Shown here piece after piece: positions 1 to 13,400 of a DNA stretch of 64,000 nucleotides (positions within the stretch are counted from its first letter, which is position 1; every line of letters begins with the position of its first letter). The stretch comes from Ehretia macrophylla (taxonomy: Eukaryota; Streptophyta; Magnoliopsida; Boraginales; Ehretiaceae), in assembly GCA_037974665.1 (NCBI GenBank), contig CM075773.1:29791853-29855852 (forward strand), in the 5' to 3' direction. The translations under genes and the position numbers were made by a program. Under the pieces are notes generated by a model that made no database searches, had not been told where the DNA came from, and worked only from the letters and a program-made list of their open reading frames with translations.

Positions 1-1121
1 CCCAGCCTCTACATGAAGTAAAGTTGTCTTGCCCTAGGTACCGTGTGATTCGACAATAGAAATGTGATGGATTAGGTTATCGCCCTTTTCGCGGCTCACG
101 TCGTACGATCCAGGACAGAAAAACAGCATAAAAGAAGAAAAGTATCCCAAAACTTATGAAAATGTTCGATTTCGTGCTCCGACAATAGGCGCAGCCGAGC
201 AGGATAAGTGCCCTCATAGTAGAGCTCTCAGAGTGCTTTCAAACGATATGTTGTGCCCCGCGTAACTCCATACGGATCAAAAGTTATGGGCACTGGACCG
301 ACGGATACCTAGTCACAAGCCCCACGCCCTCTGTTTGTGGGCCCAGCCTCTACATGAAGTAAAGTTGTCTTGCCCAAGGTGCCATGTGATTCGGTAATAG
401 AAATGTGATAGATTAGGTTGTCGTCCATTTTGCGGCTCACGACGTACGATCTGGGACGGAAAAACAGCGCAAAAAAACAAAAGTGTCCTAAAACTTATGA
501 AAATGTTCAATTTTGGACTCCGAAAATAGGCATAACCAAGAAGGATAGGTGCCCAGATCGTAGAGCTCGCAGAGTGCTTTCCAACTGTATATTGTGCGCC
601 GCGTAACTCCTTATGGATCAAAAGTTATGGGCACCGGAGCAACAGCTTCCCAGTCAAAAGCCCCACGCCCTCTGTTTGCGGACCTAGCCTCTACGTGAAG
701 TGAAGTTATCTTGCCCAAGGTGACATGTGATTCCATAATAGAAATGTGATGAATTAGGTTGTCGTCATTTTAGCAGCTCACGACGTACGATCCGGGACGA
801 AAAAACAGCGCAAAAAAAGAAAAGTGTCCCAAAACTAATTAAAACGTTCGATTTTGGGATCTAAAAATAGGCGCAGCCAAGCAATCTTCCTGTCCCCGTC
901 GTAGAGCTCTCGGAGAGCTTTCCAATGGTATGCTGTGCGCTGCGAAACTCCTTAAGGATCAAAAGTTATGTGCACTAGAGCGACGGATACCTAGTTACAA
1001 GGCCCACGCCCTCTGTTTGTGGGCCTAGCCTCTACGTGAAGTGAAGTTGTTTTGCCCAAGGTACCGTGTGATTCGGTAATAGAAATGTAATGGATTAGGT
1101 TCTCGTCCCTTTCGCGGCTCA

Positions 1122-1138
1122 CGACGTACGATCCGGGA
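1122..1138 (+). other. CENP-B-box-like 17-mer in the satellite monomer (example)
   Basis: CGACGTACGATCCGGGA fits 7 of the 9 fixed bases of the mammalian CENP-B box (NTTCGNNNNANNCGGGN): CG, A and CGGG match, TT does not. It is repeated, with changes, in most monomers. Functional meaning in a plant is unproven. Confidence 0.3.
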
Positions 1139-1495
1139 CGAAAAAACAGCGTAAAAGAAGAAAAGTGTCCCAAAACTTATGAAAATGTTTGAATTTGGGC
1201 TTTGAAAATAGGAGCTACCGAGCAAGCTAGGTGCCCCAATCGTAGAGCTATCAGATAGCCTTCCAACGGTATGTTGTGCGCCACGTAACTCCTTGCGGAT
1301 CAAAATTTAGAGGCACCGGAGCGACGGATACCTAGCCACAAGGGCCACAACCTCTGTTTGCGGGCCCAGCCTCTACGAGAAGTGAAGTTGTCTTGCCCAA
1401 GGTGCCGTGTGATTCGGTAATAGAAATGTGATGGATTAGGTTGTCGTCCTTTTTGCGGCACACGACGTACAATCCGGGAGGAAAAAACAGGGCAA

Positions 1496-1600
1496 AAAAA
1501 GAAAAGTGTCAAAACTTATGAAAATGTTCAATTGTAGAGCTCTCAAAGAACTTTCAAACGGTATGCTGTGCGCCGCATAACTCCTTATGGATCAAAAGTT
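1496..1600. repeat. Shortened satellite monomer (47-bp deletion)
   Basis: After GTTCAATT the sequence jumps to GTAGAGCTCTC. The usual 47 bp between these points (from TTGGGCTCC to CCCATC) is missing, so the spacing to the previous monomer is about 293 instead of 341. The same breakpoint recurs near 5209. Confidence 0.88.
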
Positions 1601-3959
1601 ATGGGCACCGGAGCAACGGATACCTGGTCACAAGCCCCACGCCCTCTGTTTGCGGGCCCAGCCTCTACGTGAAGTGTAGTCCTCTTGGCCAAGGTGCCAT
1701 GTGATTCAGTAATAGAAATGTGATAGATTAGGTTGTCGTCCTTTTTGTGGCTCACGACGTACGATCCGGGACGAAAAAACAGCGCAAAAGAAGAAAAGTG
1801 TCCTAAAACTTGTGAAAAAGTTCAATTTTGGGCTCTGAAAATAGGCGTAACTGAGCAGACTATGTGCCTACATCATAGAGCTCTCAGAGTGCTTTCCAAC
1901 GGTATGCTGTGCACCGCATAACCCTTACGGATCAAAAGTTATGGGCACCAGAGCGACGGATACCTAGTCACAAGCCCCACGCCCTTTTTTGCGGGCTCAG
2001 CCTCTACGTGAAGTGAAGTTGTCTTGCCTAATGTGCCGTGTGATTCGTAATAGAAATATGATGGATTGAGTTTTCATCCTTTTCCCACGACGTACGATCT
2101 GGGACGGAATAACAGCGCAAAAGAAGAAAAGTATCCCAAAACTTATGAAAATGTTCAATTTTGGGCTCTGAAAACAGGCGTAATCGACTAGCCTAGGTGC
2201 CCTTATCGTAGAGCTCTCAGTGTGCTTTCCAACGGTATGTTGTGCGCCGCGTAACGCCTTACATATCAAAAGTTATGGGCACCGGAGCGACGAAAACCTG
2301 GTCACAAGCCCCACGCCCTCTGTTTGCGGGCTCTGCCTCTACATGAAGTGAAGTCGTCTTGCCCATGGTGACATGTGATTCAGTAATAGTAATGTGATGG
2401 ATTAGGTTTGTCGTCCATTTTGCCGCTCACAACGTACGATTTGGGATGAAAAATCAGCGCAAAAGAAGAAAAGTATCCCAAAACTTATGAAAATGTTCAA
2501 TTTTGGTCTCCAAAAAGAGGCGTAACCAAGCAAGCTAGGTGCGTACATCGTAGAGCTCTCACAGTGCTTTCCAACGGTGTACTGTACGCTGCGTAACTCC
2601 TTACGTATCAAAAGTTATGGGCACCGGAGTGTCGAACACCTGGTCACAAGCCCCACGCCCTATGTTTGCGGGCCCAGCCTCTACGTGAAATGAAGTTGTC
2701 TTGCCTAAGGTGCCGTGTGATTTGGTAATAGAAATGTGATAGATTAGGTTGTCGTCCTTTTCGCGGCTCTGGACGTACAATCCGAAAAGGAAAAACAGCA
2801 CAAAAGAAGAAAAGTGTCCTAAAACTGATGAAATGTTCAATTTTTGCTCCGAAAATTGGTGCAGCCTAGCAAGCTTGGTGCTCATGTTGTAGAGCTCTCG
2901 GATAGCTTTCCAACGGTATGCTATGCGCCGCATAATTCCTTACGGATCAAAAGTTATAGGCACTGGAGCGACGAATACCTGGTCACAAGCCCCACGCCCT
3001 CTGTTTGCGGGCCCAGCCTCTACGTGAAGTGAAGTTGTCTTTCCCAAGGTGGCAAGTGATTCGGTAATAGAAATGTGATGGATTAGGTTGTCTTCCTTTT
3101 CACGACTCACGACGTACGATCCGGGACGAAAAAATAGCGCAATAGAAGAAAAGTGTCCCAAAACTTATGAAAATGTTCAATTTTGGGCTTTGAAAATAGA
3201 CGCAGCCTAGCAGGCTGGCTGTCCTCGTCGTATAGCTCTCGGTGAGCTTTCCAACGGTATGTTGTGAACTGCGTAACTCCTTACGGATCAAAAGTAATGG
3301 GCACCGGAGCGACGGTTACCTGGTCACAAGACCCACGCCCTATGTTTGCGGGCCCAGCCTCTGCGTGAAGTGAAGTTGTCTTGCCCAAGATGCCACGTGA
3401 TTCGGTATTAGAAATGTGATGCATTAGGTTGTCGTCCTTTTCGCGGCTCATGACTTACAATCCAGGATGAAAAAACAACGCAAAAGAAGAAAAGTGTCCC
3501 AAAACTTATGAAAATGTTCAATTTTCGGCTCTGAAAATTGGCGCAACCAGGTAGGCTAGGTGCCCTCATTTTAGAGTTCTCAGAGTGCTTTCCAACGGTA
3601 TGTTGTGCGCCGCGTAACTCCTTACGGATAAAAAGTTTTGGGCACCGGAGCGACGGATACTTGGTCACAAGCACGATGCCCTCAGTTTGCGGGCCCAACC
3701 TCTACCTGAAGTGATGTTGTCTTGCCCAAGCTACCGTGTGATTTGTTAATAGAAATGTGATAGATTAAGTTGTCATCCTTTTAGCGGCTCACGATGTACG
3801 ATCAGGGGCGGAAAAACTGCACAAAAGAAGAAAAGTGTCCTAAAACTTATGAAAATGTTCGATTTTGGGCCCTAAAAATAGGCGAAACCGAGCAGGCTAT
3901 GTGCCCCCATCGTAGAGCTTTCAGAGTGCTTTCCAACGATATGCTGTGCGCCGCGTAAT

Positions 3960-4010
3960 TCCTTACGGATAAAAAGTTATGGGCACCTGGTCACAAGCCC
4001 CACGCCCTCT
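3960..4010. repeat. Satellite monomer with a ~15-bp deletion
   Basis: GGGCACC is followed directly by TGGTCACAAGCC, so the usual GGAGCGACGGATACC is absent. The deletion is bounded by ACC on both sides and fits slippage between short direct repeats. Confidence 0.8.
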
Positions 4011-5189
4011 GTTTGCGGGCCAAGCCTCTACGCGAAGTGAAGTTAACATGCCCAAGGTGCCGTGAGATGCCGTAATAGAAATGTAATGGATTAGGTTGTC
4101 ATCCTTTTCGCGGGTCACGACTTACGATCCGGGACGAAAAAACTGCGCAAAAGAAGAAAAGTGTCCCAAAACTTATGAAAATGTTCAATTTTGTGCTTCG
4201 AAAACAGGTGCAACCGAGCAGGCTAGGTGCCTATATCGTAGAGCTCTCATAGTGCTTTCCAATGGTATGTTGTGCGCCGCGTAACTCCTTACAGATCAAA
4301 AGTTTTGGGCATCAAAGCGACGGAACCTAGTCACAAGGCCCACGCCCTCTGTTTGCGGGCCCAGCCTTTACGTGAAGTGAAGCTGTCTTGCCCAAGATGC
4401 TGTGTGATTCAGTAATAAAAATGTGATGGATTAGGTTGTCATCCTTTTCGCGGCTCCCGACTTACGATTCGGGATGAAAAAACAACGCAAAAGAAGAAAA
4501 GTATGCCAAAACTTATGAAAATGTTCAATTTTGGAATACAAAAATAGGCGCAACCAAGCAGGCTAGGTGCCCACATCGTAGAGCTCTCAGAGTGCTTTCC
4601 AATGGTATGCGGTGTGTCGCGTAACTCCTTACGGATCAAAAGTTATGGGCACCGAAGCGACGGATACCTGGTCACAAGCCCCACGGCCTCTGTTTGTGGG
4701 CCCAGCCTCTACGTAAAGTGAAGTTGTCTTGCCCAAGGCGCCGTGTGATTCGGTAATAAAAATGTGATGAATTAGGTTGTCGTGTTTTTCGTGGTTCACG
4801 ACATATGATCTAGGACGAAAAAACAGCGTAAAAGAAGAAAAGTGTCCCAAAACTTATGAAAATGTTCGATTTTGGGCTCCGAAAACAGATGCAACTGGGT
4901 AGGCTAGGTGCTTCCATCGTAGAGCTCTCAGAGTGCTTTCCAATAGTATGCTGTGCGCCGCGTAACTCCTTATGGATCAAAGTTATGGACATCGGAGTGA
5001 CGGATACCAGGTCACAAGCCCCACGCCCTCTGTTTGCGGGCCCAGCCTCTACGTGAAGTGAAGTCATCTTGCCCATGGTTCCATGTGATTCAGTAATAGA
5101 AATGTGATGGATTAGGTTATCGTTCTTTTTGCGGCCCACGACGTACGATGCTAGATGAAAAAATAGTGTAAAAGCAGAAAAGTGTCCCA

Positions 5190-5290
5190 AAACATATGAA
5201 AATGTTCAATTGTAGAGATCTCAGAGAGCTTTCAAACAGTACGCTGTGCGCCGCGTAACTCCTTACCGATCAAAAGTTATAGGCACCGAA
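5190..5290. repeat. Shortened satellite monomer (same 47-bp deletion)
   Basis: GTTCAATT joins GTAGAGATCTC with the same breakpoint as the monomer near 1533. This suggests one deletion event that spread within the array by unequal exchange. Confidence 0.88.
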
Positions 5291-5479
5291 GCGACGGATA
5301 ACTGGTTACAAGCCCTACGCCCTCGGTTTGCGGGCCCAACCTCTACGTGAAGTGAAGTTGTCTTGCCGAAGATATCATGGGATTCGGTAATGGAAATGGG
5401 ATGGATTAGGTTGACGTCCTTTTCGGGGCTCACGATGTACGATCTAGGACGAAAAAACTACACAAAAGAAGAAAAGTGT

Positions 5480-5560
5480 CCCAAAACTGATGAAAACGTT
5501 CAATTTTTAGCTCTCAGAGAACTTTCCAACGGTATTCTGTGCACCGCGTAACTACTTACA
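5480..5560. repeat. Shortened satellite monomer (~45-bp deletion, slightly different breakpoint)
   Basis: GTTCAATTTTT joins AGCTCTCAGAG, removing almost the same block as the other two short monomers, with the join shifted by a few bases. It follows the previous short monomer directly. Confidence 0.82.
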
Positions 5561-7499
5561 GATCAAAAGTTATGGGCACCGGAGCGACGGATAGCTGGTC
5601 ACTAGCCCCACGCCCTCTGTTTGCGGCCCCAGCCTTTACGTGAAGTAAAGTTGTCTTGCCCAAGGTGTCGTGGGATTCGGTAATAGGAATTTGACGGATT
5701 AGGTTGTTGTCCTTTTCGCGGCTCATGACGTACGATCCGAGACGAAAAAACAGCGCAGAAGAAGAAAAGTGTCCCAAAACTTATGAAAATGTTCGATTTT
5801 GGGCTACAAAAATAGGCGCAACCGAGTAGGCTAAGTGCTCCCATCGTAGAGCTCTCAGAGTGCTTTCCAACGGTATACTGTGCGCCACGTAACTCTTTAC
5901 GGATCAAAAGTTATGGGCACCAGAGCGACGGATACCAGGTTACAAGCCCCACGCCCTATGTTTGCGGGCCCAGCCTCTACGTGAAGGGAAGTGTTCTTGC
6001 CTAAGGTGTCGTGTGATTCGGTAATAGAAATGTGATAGATTAAGTTGTTGTCCTTTTCGTGGCTCAGGGAGTACGATCCGAAAAGGAAAAACAGTACAAA
6101 ACTAGAAAAGTGTCCCAAAATAGATGAAAATGTTCAATTTTTGGCTTCGAAAATAGGCGCAGCCTGCCAAGGTTGGTGCCCCCGTCGTTGAGCTCTCGGA
6201 GAGCTTTCCAACGGTAGGCTGTGCGCCGCGTAATTCCTTACGGATCAAAAGAAAAGGGCACCGGAGCGACGTATACCTAGTCACAAGCCCCACGCCCTCT
6301 GTTGGTGGGCCCAACCTCTACGTGAAGTGAAGTTGTCTTGCCCAAGGTACCGTGCGATTCGGTAATAGAAATTTGATGGATTCAATTGTCGTCCTTTTCG
6401 CGGCTCACGACGTACGATCCGGGACGAAAAAAGAGCGTAAAAGAAGAAACATATCCCAAAACTTTTGAAAATGTTTGAATTTGGGCTTCGAAAATAGGCA
6501 CTATCAAGCAAGCTGGGTGCCCCCATCATAGAGCTCTCAGAGAGCTTTCCAACGGTATGCTGTGCGCCGCGTAACTCCTTACAGATCAAAAGTTATGGGC
6601 TCCAGAGCGACAGATACCTGGTCACAAGCTCTATGCCCTCTGTTTGCGGGCCCAGCCTTTACGTGAAGTGAAGTTGTCTTGCCCAAGGTGCCATGTGATT
6701 CGGTATTAGAAATGTGATGGATTAGGTTGTCATCCTTTTCGCGGCTCACGACGTACGATATGGGATGGAAAAACAGCGCAAAAGAAGAAAAGTGTCCCAA
6801 AACTTAAGAAAATGTTCAATTTTGGGCTCCAAAAACAATCGTAACCGAGCAGGCTAAGTGCCCCCATCGTGGAGTACTCAGAGTGCTTTTCAACAGTATA
6901 CTGTGCGCCGCATAACTCCGTATGGATAAAAAGTTATGGGCACCGATGCGACGGATACCTGATCACAAGCCCCACACCCTCTGTTTGTTGGTCCACCCTC
7001 TACGTGAAGTGAAGTTGTCTTGCCCAAGGTGCCATGTTATTTGGTAATAGAAATGTGATGGATTAAGTTGTCGTCCTTTTTGCAGATCACGACATACGAT
7101 TCGGGACAGAAAGACAACGTAAAAGAAGAAAAGTGACCCAAAACTTATGAAAATGTTTCATTTTGTGCTCCGAAAACAGGTGCAGCCGAGCAGGCTAGGT
7201 GCCCCCCTCGTAGATCTCTCAGAGTGCTTTCCAACAGTATGCTGTGCGCCGCGTAACTCTTTACGGATCAAAAGTTATGGGCACCAGAGCAACGGATACC
7301 TGGTCACAAGCCCCACACCCTATGTTTGGGGCCCAGCCACTACATGAAGTGAAGTTGTCTTGCCCAAGGTGCCGTGGGATTCGGTAATAAAAATGTGATG
7401 GATTAGGTTATCGTCATTTTTGCAGCTAACGACGTACGATCCGGTACAGAAAAATAGCACAAAAGAATAAAAGTATGCCGAAACTGATGAAAATGTTCG

Positions 7500-10400
7500 A
7501 TTTTGGGCTGTGAAAATAGGTGCAGCCAAGCAAGCTTGGTGCCCCCGTCTTAGAGCTCTCGGAGAGCTTTCCAAAGGTTTGTTGTGCGCCGCTTAACTAC
7601 TTACGGATCAAAAGTTATGGGCATCGAAACGACATATACCTAGTCACAAGCCACACGCCCTCTGTTTGCGGGCCCAGCCTCTACGTGAAGTGTAGTTGTC
7701 TTGCCCAAGGTGCCGTGGGATTTGGTAATAGAAATGTGATAGATTAGGTTGTCATCCTTTTCGTGGGTCACGACTTACGATCCAGGACGGGAAAACCGCG
7801 CAAAAGAATAAACGTATTCCAAAACTTATGAAAATGTTTTATTTTAGGCTCCGAAAATAGGCGCAACCGAGCAGGTTAGGTGCCTCCATTTTAAAGCTCT
7901 CAGAGTGCTTTCCAACGGTATGATGTTCGCCGCGTAACTCCTTATGGAACAAAAGTTATGGGCATCGGAGCGACGGATACTGGGTCACAAGCCCCACGCC
8001 CACTGTTTGTGGGCCCAGCCTCTACGTGAAGTGAAGTTGTCGTGCCCAAGGTGCCGTGTGATTCGGTAATAGAAATGTGATGGATTAAGTTCTCGTCCTT
8101 TTTGCGGCTCACGACGTATGATCCGGGACCGAAAGACAGTGCAAAAGAAGAAAAGTGTCCCAAAACTTTCGAAAATGTTTGATTTTGGGCTCTAAAAATA
8201 GGTGCAACCGAGCAGGCTAGATGCCCCCATCGTAAAGCTCTTAGAGAGCTTTCCAACGGTATGCTGTGCGCCACGTAACTCTTTACAGATCAAAAGTTAC
8301 GGGCACCCGAGCGACGGATACCTGGTCACAAGCCCCACGCCATCGGTTTGCAGGCCCAGCCTCTACGTGAAGTGAAGTTGTCTTGCCCAAGGTGCCGTGG
8401 GATTCGGTAATAAAAATGTGATAGATTAGGTTGTTGTCCTTTTCAGGGCTCACGACAAACGATCCGCGACGGAAAAATAGTACAAAAGTAGAAAAGTAGC
8501 CCCAAACAGATGAAAATGTTCAATTTTGGGTTCCAAAAATAGGTGTAGCTAGGCAGGCTTAGTTCCCCTGTCGTAGAGCTCTCAGAGAGCTTTCCAACTG
8601 TATGTTGTGCGCCGCGTAACTCCTTACGGGTCAAAAGTTATAGGCACCGGAGCGTCGGATACCTAGTCACAAGCCCCATGCCGTCTGTTTGCGGGCCCAG
8701 CCTTTACGTGAAGTGAAGTTGTCTTGCCCAAGGTGTCGTGTGACTCGGTAATAGAAATCTGATGGATTAGGTTGTCGTACTTTTCGCGACTCACGACGTA
8801 CGATCAGGGACGAAAAAATAGCACAAAAGAAGAAAAGTGTCCCAAAACTTATGAAAATGTTCGATTTTGGGCTCCGAAAATATGTGCAATCGAACAGGCT
8901 AGGTGCCCTCATCATAGAGCTCTCAGAGTGCTTTCCAACGGTATGTTGTGAACCGCGTAATTCTTTACGGATCAAAACTTATGGGCACCGGAGCGACGGA
9001 TACCTAGTCACAAGCCCCACGCCCTCTGTTTCCGGGCCCAGCCTCTACGTGAAGTGAAGTTGTCTTGCCTAAGGTGTCATCTGTTTTGGTAATAGAAATG
9101 TGATGGATTAGGTTGTCGTCCTTTTCGCGGCTCACAACGAACGATCCGGGATGAAAAAACAGCACAAAAGAAGAAAAGTGTCCCGAAACTGATGAAAATA
9201 TTCGATTTTGGGCTACGAAAATAGGCACAACTGACCAGACTAGGTGCCCCCATCGTAGAGCTCTCTGAGTGCTTTCCAACAGTATGCTGTGCGCCGTGTA
9301 ACTCCTTACGGATCAAAAGTTATGGGCACTAGAGTGACAGATACCTGGTGACAAGCCCTACGCCCTCGGTTTGCCTGCCCAGCCTCTACGTGAAGTGATG
9401 TTGTCTTGCCCAAAGTGTCGTGGGATTCGGTAATAGAAATGTGATGAATTAGGTTGTCGTCCTTTTCGCAGCTCACGACGCACGATCTGGATGAAAAAAT
9501 AGCGCAAAAGAAGAAAAGTATCCCGAAACTGATGGAAACGTTTGATTTTGGGCTCTGATAATAGGCGCAACCGAGCAAGCTGGGTGCCTTCGTCGTAGAG
9601 CTCTGGGAGAGATTTCCAAAGCTAAGCTGTGCGCCGCGTAACTCTTTATGGATCAAAAGTTATGGGCACCCGAGCGACGGAGGCCTGGTCCCAAGCCCCA
9701 CGCCCTCTGTTTGCAGGCCCAGCCTCTACGTGAAGTGAAGTTGTTTTGCTCAAGGTGTCGTGGGATTCGATAATAGAAATGTGATGGATTAGGTTGTCGT
9801 CCTTTTTGTGGCTCACAATGTACGATCCGGGATGAAAAAATAGTGCAAAAGAAGAAATGTATCCTGAAACTTATGAAAATGTTTCATTTTGGGCTCCGAA
9901 AATAGGCGTAACCGAGCAGGCTAGGTGCCTCCATCGTAGAGCTCTCAGAGTGCTTTCCAACGGTATGTTGTGCATCGCGTAACTCCTTACGGAACAAAAG
10001 TTATGGGCACCATAGCGACGGATACCGGGTCACAAGCCCCACGCCCACTGTTTGTGGGCCCAGCCTCTACGTGAAGTGAAGTTGTCTTGCCAAGGTATCG
10101 TGTGATTCAGTAATAGAAATGTGATGGATTAAGTTGTCGTCCTTTTCACTGCTCACGATGTACGATCCGGGAAGGAAAGATAGCGCAAAAGATGAAAAGT
10201 ATCCTAAAACTTATGAAAATGTTTGATTTTGGCCTCCGAAAACAGGCACAACCGAGTAGGCTTGGTGCTCCATCGTAGAGCTGTCAGAGAACTTTCCAAC
10301 GGTATGCTGTGCGCCGTGTAACTCCTTACCGATCAAAAGTTATGGGCACCAGAGCGACGGATACTTGGTCACAAGCCCCACGCCCAATGTTTGCGGGCCC

Positions 10401-13400
10401 AGCCTCTACATGAAGGGAAGTTGTCTTGCCCAAGGTGCCATGGAATTCGGTAATAGAAATGTGATAGATTAGGTTGTCGTCCTTTTCGCTGCTCACGACG
10501 TACGATCCGGGACGGAAAAATAGCACAAAAGAAGAAAAGTGTCCAGAATCTGATAAAAATGTTCGATTTTGGGCTCCGAAAATAGGTACAGCCAAGCAGG
10601 CTCGTCTCCCTCGTCGTAGAGCTCTCGGAGAGCTTTCCAACGGTATGCTGTGTGCCGCGTAACTCCTTACGGATCAAAAGTTATGGGCACCGGAGCGACG
10701 GATACCTGGTCACAAGCCCCACGCCCTTTGTTTGCTGGCCCAGCCTCTACGTGAAGTGATGTTGTCTTGCCCAAGGTACCTTGTGATTCAGTAATAGAAA
10801 TGTGATGGATTAGGTTGTCATCCTTTTCGCGGCTCATAACGTACGATCCGGGACGGAAAAACAGCCCAAAAGATGAAAAGTGTCCCAAAACTTATGAAAA
10901 TGTTCGATTTTGGGCTCCGAAAACAGGAGCAACCAAGCAGGCTAGGTGTCCCCATGGTTGAGCACTCAGAGTGCTGTCCAACGGTATGCTGTGCGCTGCT
11001 TAACTCCTTACGGATCAAAAGTTATGGGCACCGGAGAGACAGATACTTGGTCACAAGCCCCACGCCCTCGGTTTACGGGTCCAACCTCCACGTGAATTGA
11101 AGTTGTCTTGCTCAAGGTGCCGTGGGATTCGGTTACAAAAATGTGATGGATTAGGTTGTCGTCCTTTTTGCGGCTCACGACGTCCAATACGGGACGAAAA
11201 AACAGCGCAAAAGAAGAAAAGTTTCCTAAAACTGATGAAAACATTCGATTTTGGGTTCCGAAAACGGGCACAGCTGACCAGACTTGGTGCCCCAATCGTA
11301 GAGCTCTCAGAGAGCTATCCAACGGTATGCTGTGCACCGCGTAACTCCTTATGGATCAAAAGTTATGGGAACCGAAGCGACAAATACCTAGTCACAAGCC
11401 CCTCGCCCTCTATTTGAGGGCCCATCCTCTACGTGAAATGAAGTTGACTTGCCCAAGGTGACTTGTGATTCGGTAATAAAAAGTTGATGGATTAAGTTTT
11501 CGTCCTTTTCGCGGCTTACGACGTACGATCAGAGACGAAAAAACAGCGCAAAAGAAGAAAAGTATCCCAAAACTTATGAAAATGTTCAATTTTGGGATAT
11601 GAAACCAAGTGCAACTGAGAAGGCTAGGTTCCCCCATCGTAGAGCTCTCAGAGTGCTTTGCAACGGCATATTGTGCGCCGCATAACTCCTTACGGATCAA
11701 AAGTTATGGGTACCGGAGCGACAGATACCTGGTCACAAGCCCTACACCCTCTGTTTACCGGCATAGCCTCTATGTGAAGTGAAGTTGTCTTGCCCAAGGT
11801 GCCATGGGATTCGGTAATAGAAATGTGATTGATTAGGTTGTCGTCCTTTTCGCGGCTCACGACGTACGATCCGAGGTGAAAAAATAGTGCAAAAGAAGAA
11901 AAGTGTCCCAAAACTGATGAAAATATTATATTTTGGGCTATGAAAATAGGTGTAGCCTAACAAGATTGCTGCCGCCGTCGTAGAGCTCTCGGAGAGCTTT
12001 CCAACGGTATGCTGTGCACCACGTAACTCCTTACAGATCAAAAGTTATGGGCACCGGAGCGAAAGATACCTGGTCAAAAGCCCCACGCCCTCTTTTTGCG
12101 GGCCTAGCCTCTACGTGAAATGAAGTTGTCTTGCCCAAGGTGCCATGTGATTCGGTAATAGAAATGTGTTGGATTAGGTTGTCGTCCTTTTCGCGGCTCA
12201 CGACATACGATTAGGGACGAAAATATACCATAAAAGAAGAAAAGTGTCCTAAAACTTATAAAAATGTTCGATTTTAGGCTCCGAAAATAGAGGCGGCCGA
12301 GGAGGCTAGGTGTCCCCATCATAGAGCTCTTAGAGAGCTTTCCAACGGTATGTCGTGCGCCGTTTAAGTCCTTATGGATCAAAAGTTATAGGCACCAGAG
12401 CGACGGATACCTGGTCACAAGCCCCACGCCCTCTGTTTGTAGGCCAAGCCTCTATATGAAGTGAAGTTGTCTTGCCCAAGATGCCGTGTGATTCGGTAAT
12501 TGAAAATGTGATGGATTAGGTTGTCGTCCATTTCGCGGCTCACGACGTACAATCCGGGACGAAAAAATAATGCAAAAGAAAAAAAGTGTCCCAAAATTGA
12601 TGAAAAAGTTCAATTTTGGGCACAGAAAATAGACGCAGCTGAGCAGGATTGGTGCTCCAGTCGTAGAGCTCTCGGAGAGCTTTCCAACGATATGCTGTGC
12701 GCCGCGTAATTTCCTATGGATCAAAAGTTATAGGCACCGGAGCAACGGATACCTGGTAACAAGCCCCACGCCCTATGTTTGCGGGCCCAACCTCTGCGTG
12801 AAGTGAAGTTGTCTTGCCCAAGATACCATGTGATTCGGTAATAGAAAATATGATGGATTAGGTTGTCGTCCTTTTCGCGGCACACGACGTACAATCTGGG
12901 ATAAAAAAACAATGCAAAAGAAAAAAAATATACCAAAACTGATGAAAAAGTTCAATTTTGGGCACCGAAAATAGACGCAGCCGAGCAGCCTTGGTGCTCC
13001 TGTTGTAGAGCTCTCGAAAAGCTTTCCAACAGTATAGTGTGAGCCACATAACTCCTTACGGATAAAAAGATATAGGTACCGGAGCAACGGATACCTGGTC
13101 ACAAGCCCCACGCCCTCTGTTTGCGGGCCCAGCCTCTATGTGAAGTGAAGTTGTCTTGCCCAAGGTACCGTGTGATTCGGTAATAGAAATGTGATGGATT
13201 AGGTTATCGTCCTTTTCTCGGCTCACGACGTACGATTTGGGATGAAAAAACAACGCAAAAGAATAAAAGTATCCCGAAACTGATGAAAATGTTAGATTTT
13301 GGGCTCCGAAAATAAGTACTGCAAAGCAGGCTAGGTGCCCCCATCGGAAAGCTCTCAGAAAGCTTTCCAACGGTATCTTGTGCGCCGCGTAACTCCTTAT

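Noticed and set aside
313..621. 102-aa minus-strand frame and dozens of similar ones throughout the satellite
   Set aside because: They are copies of the satellite monomer read in different registers. They change frame every monomer, overlap each other on both strands and have no recognisable domain.
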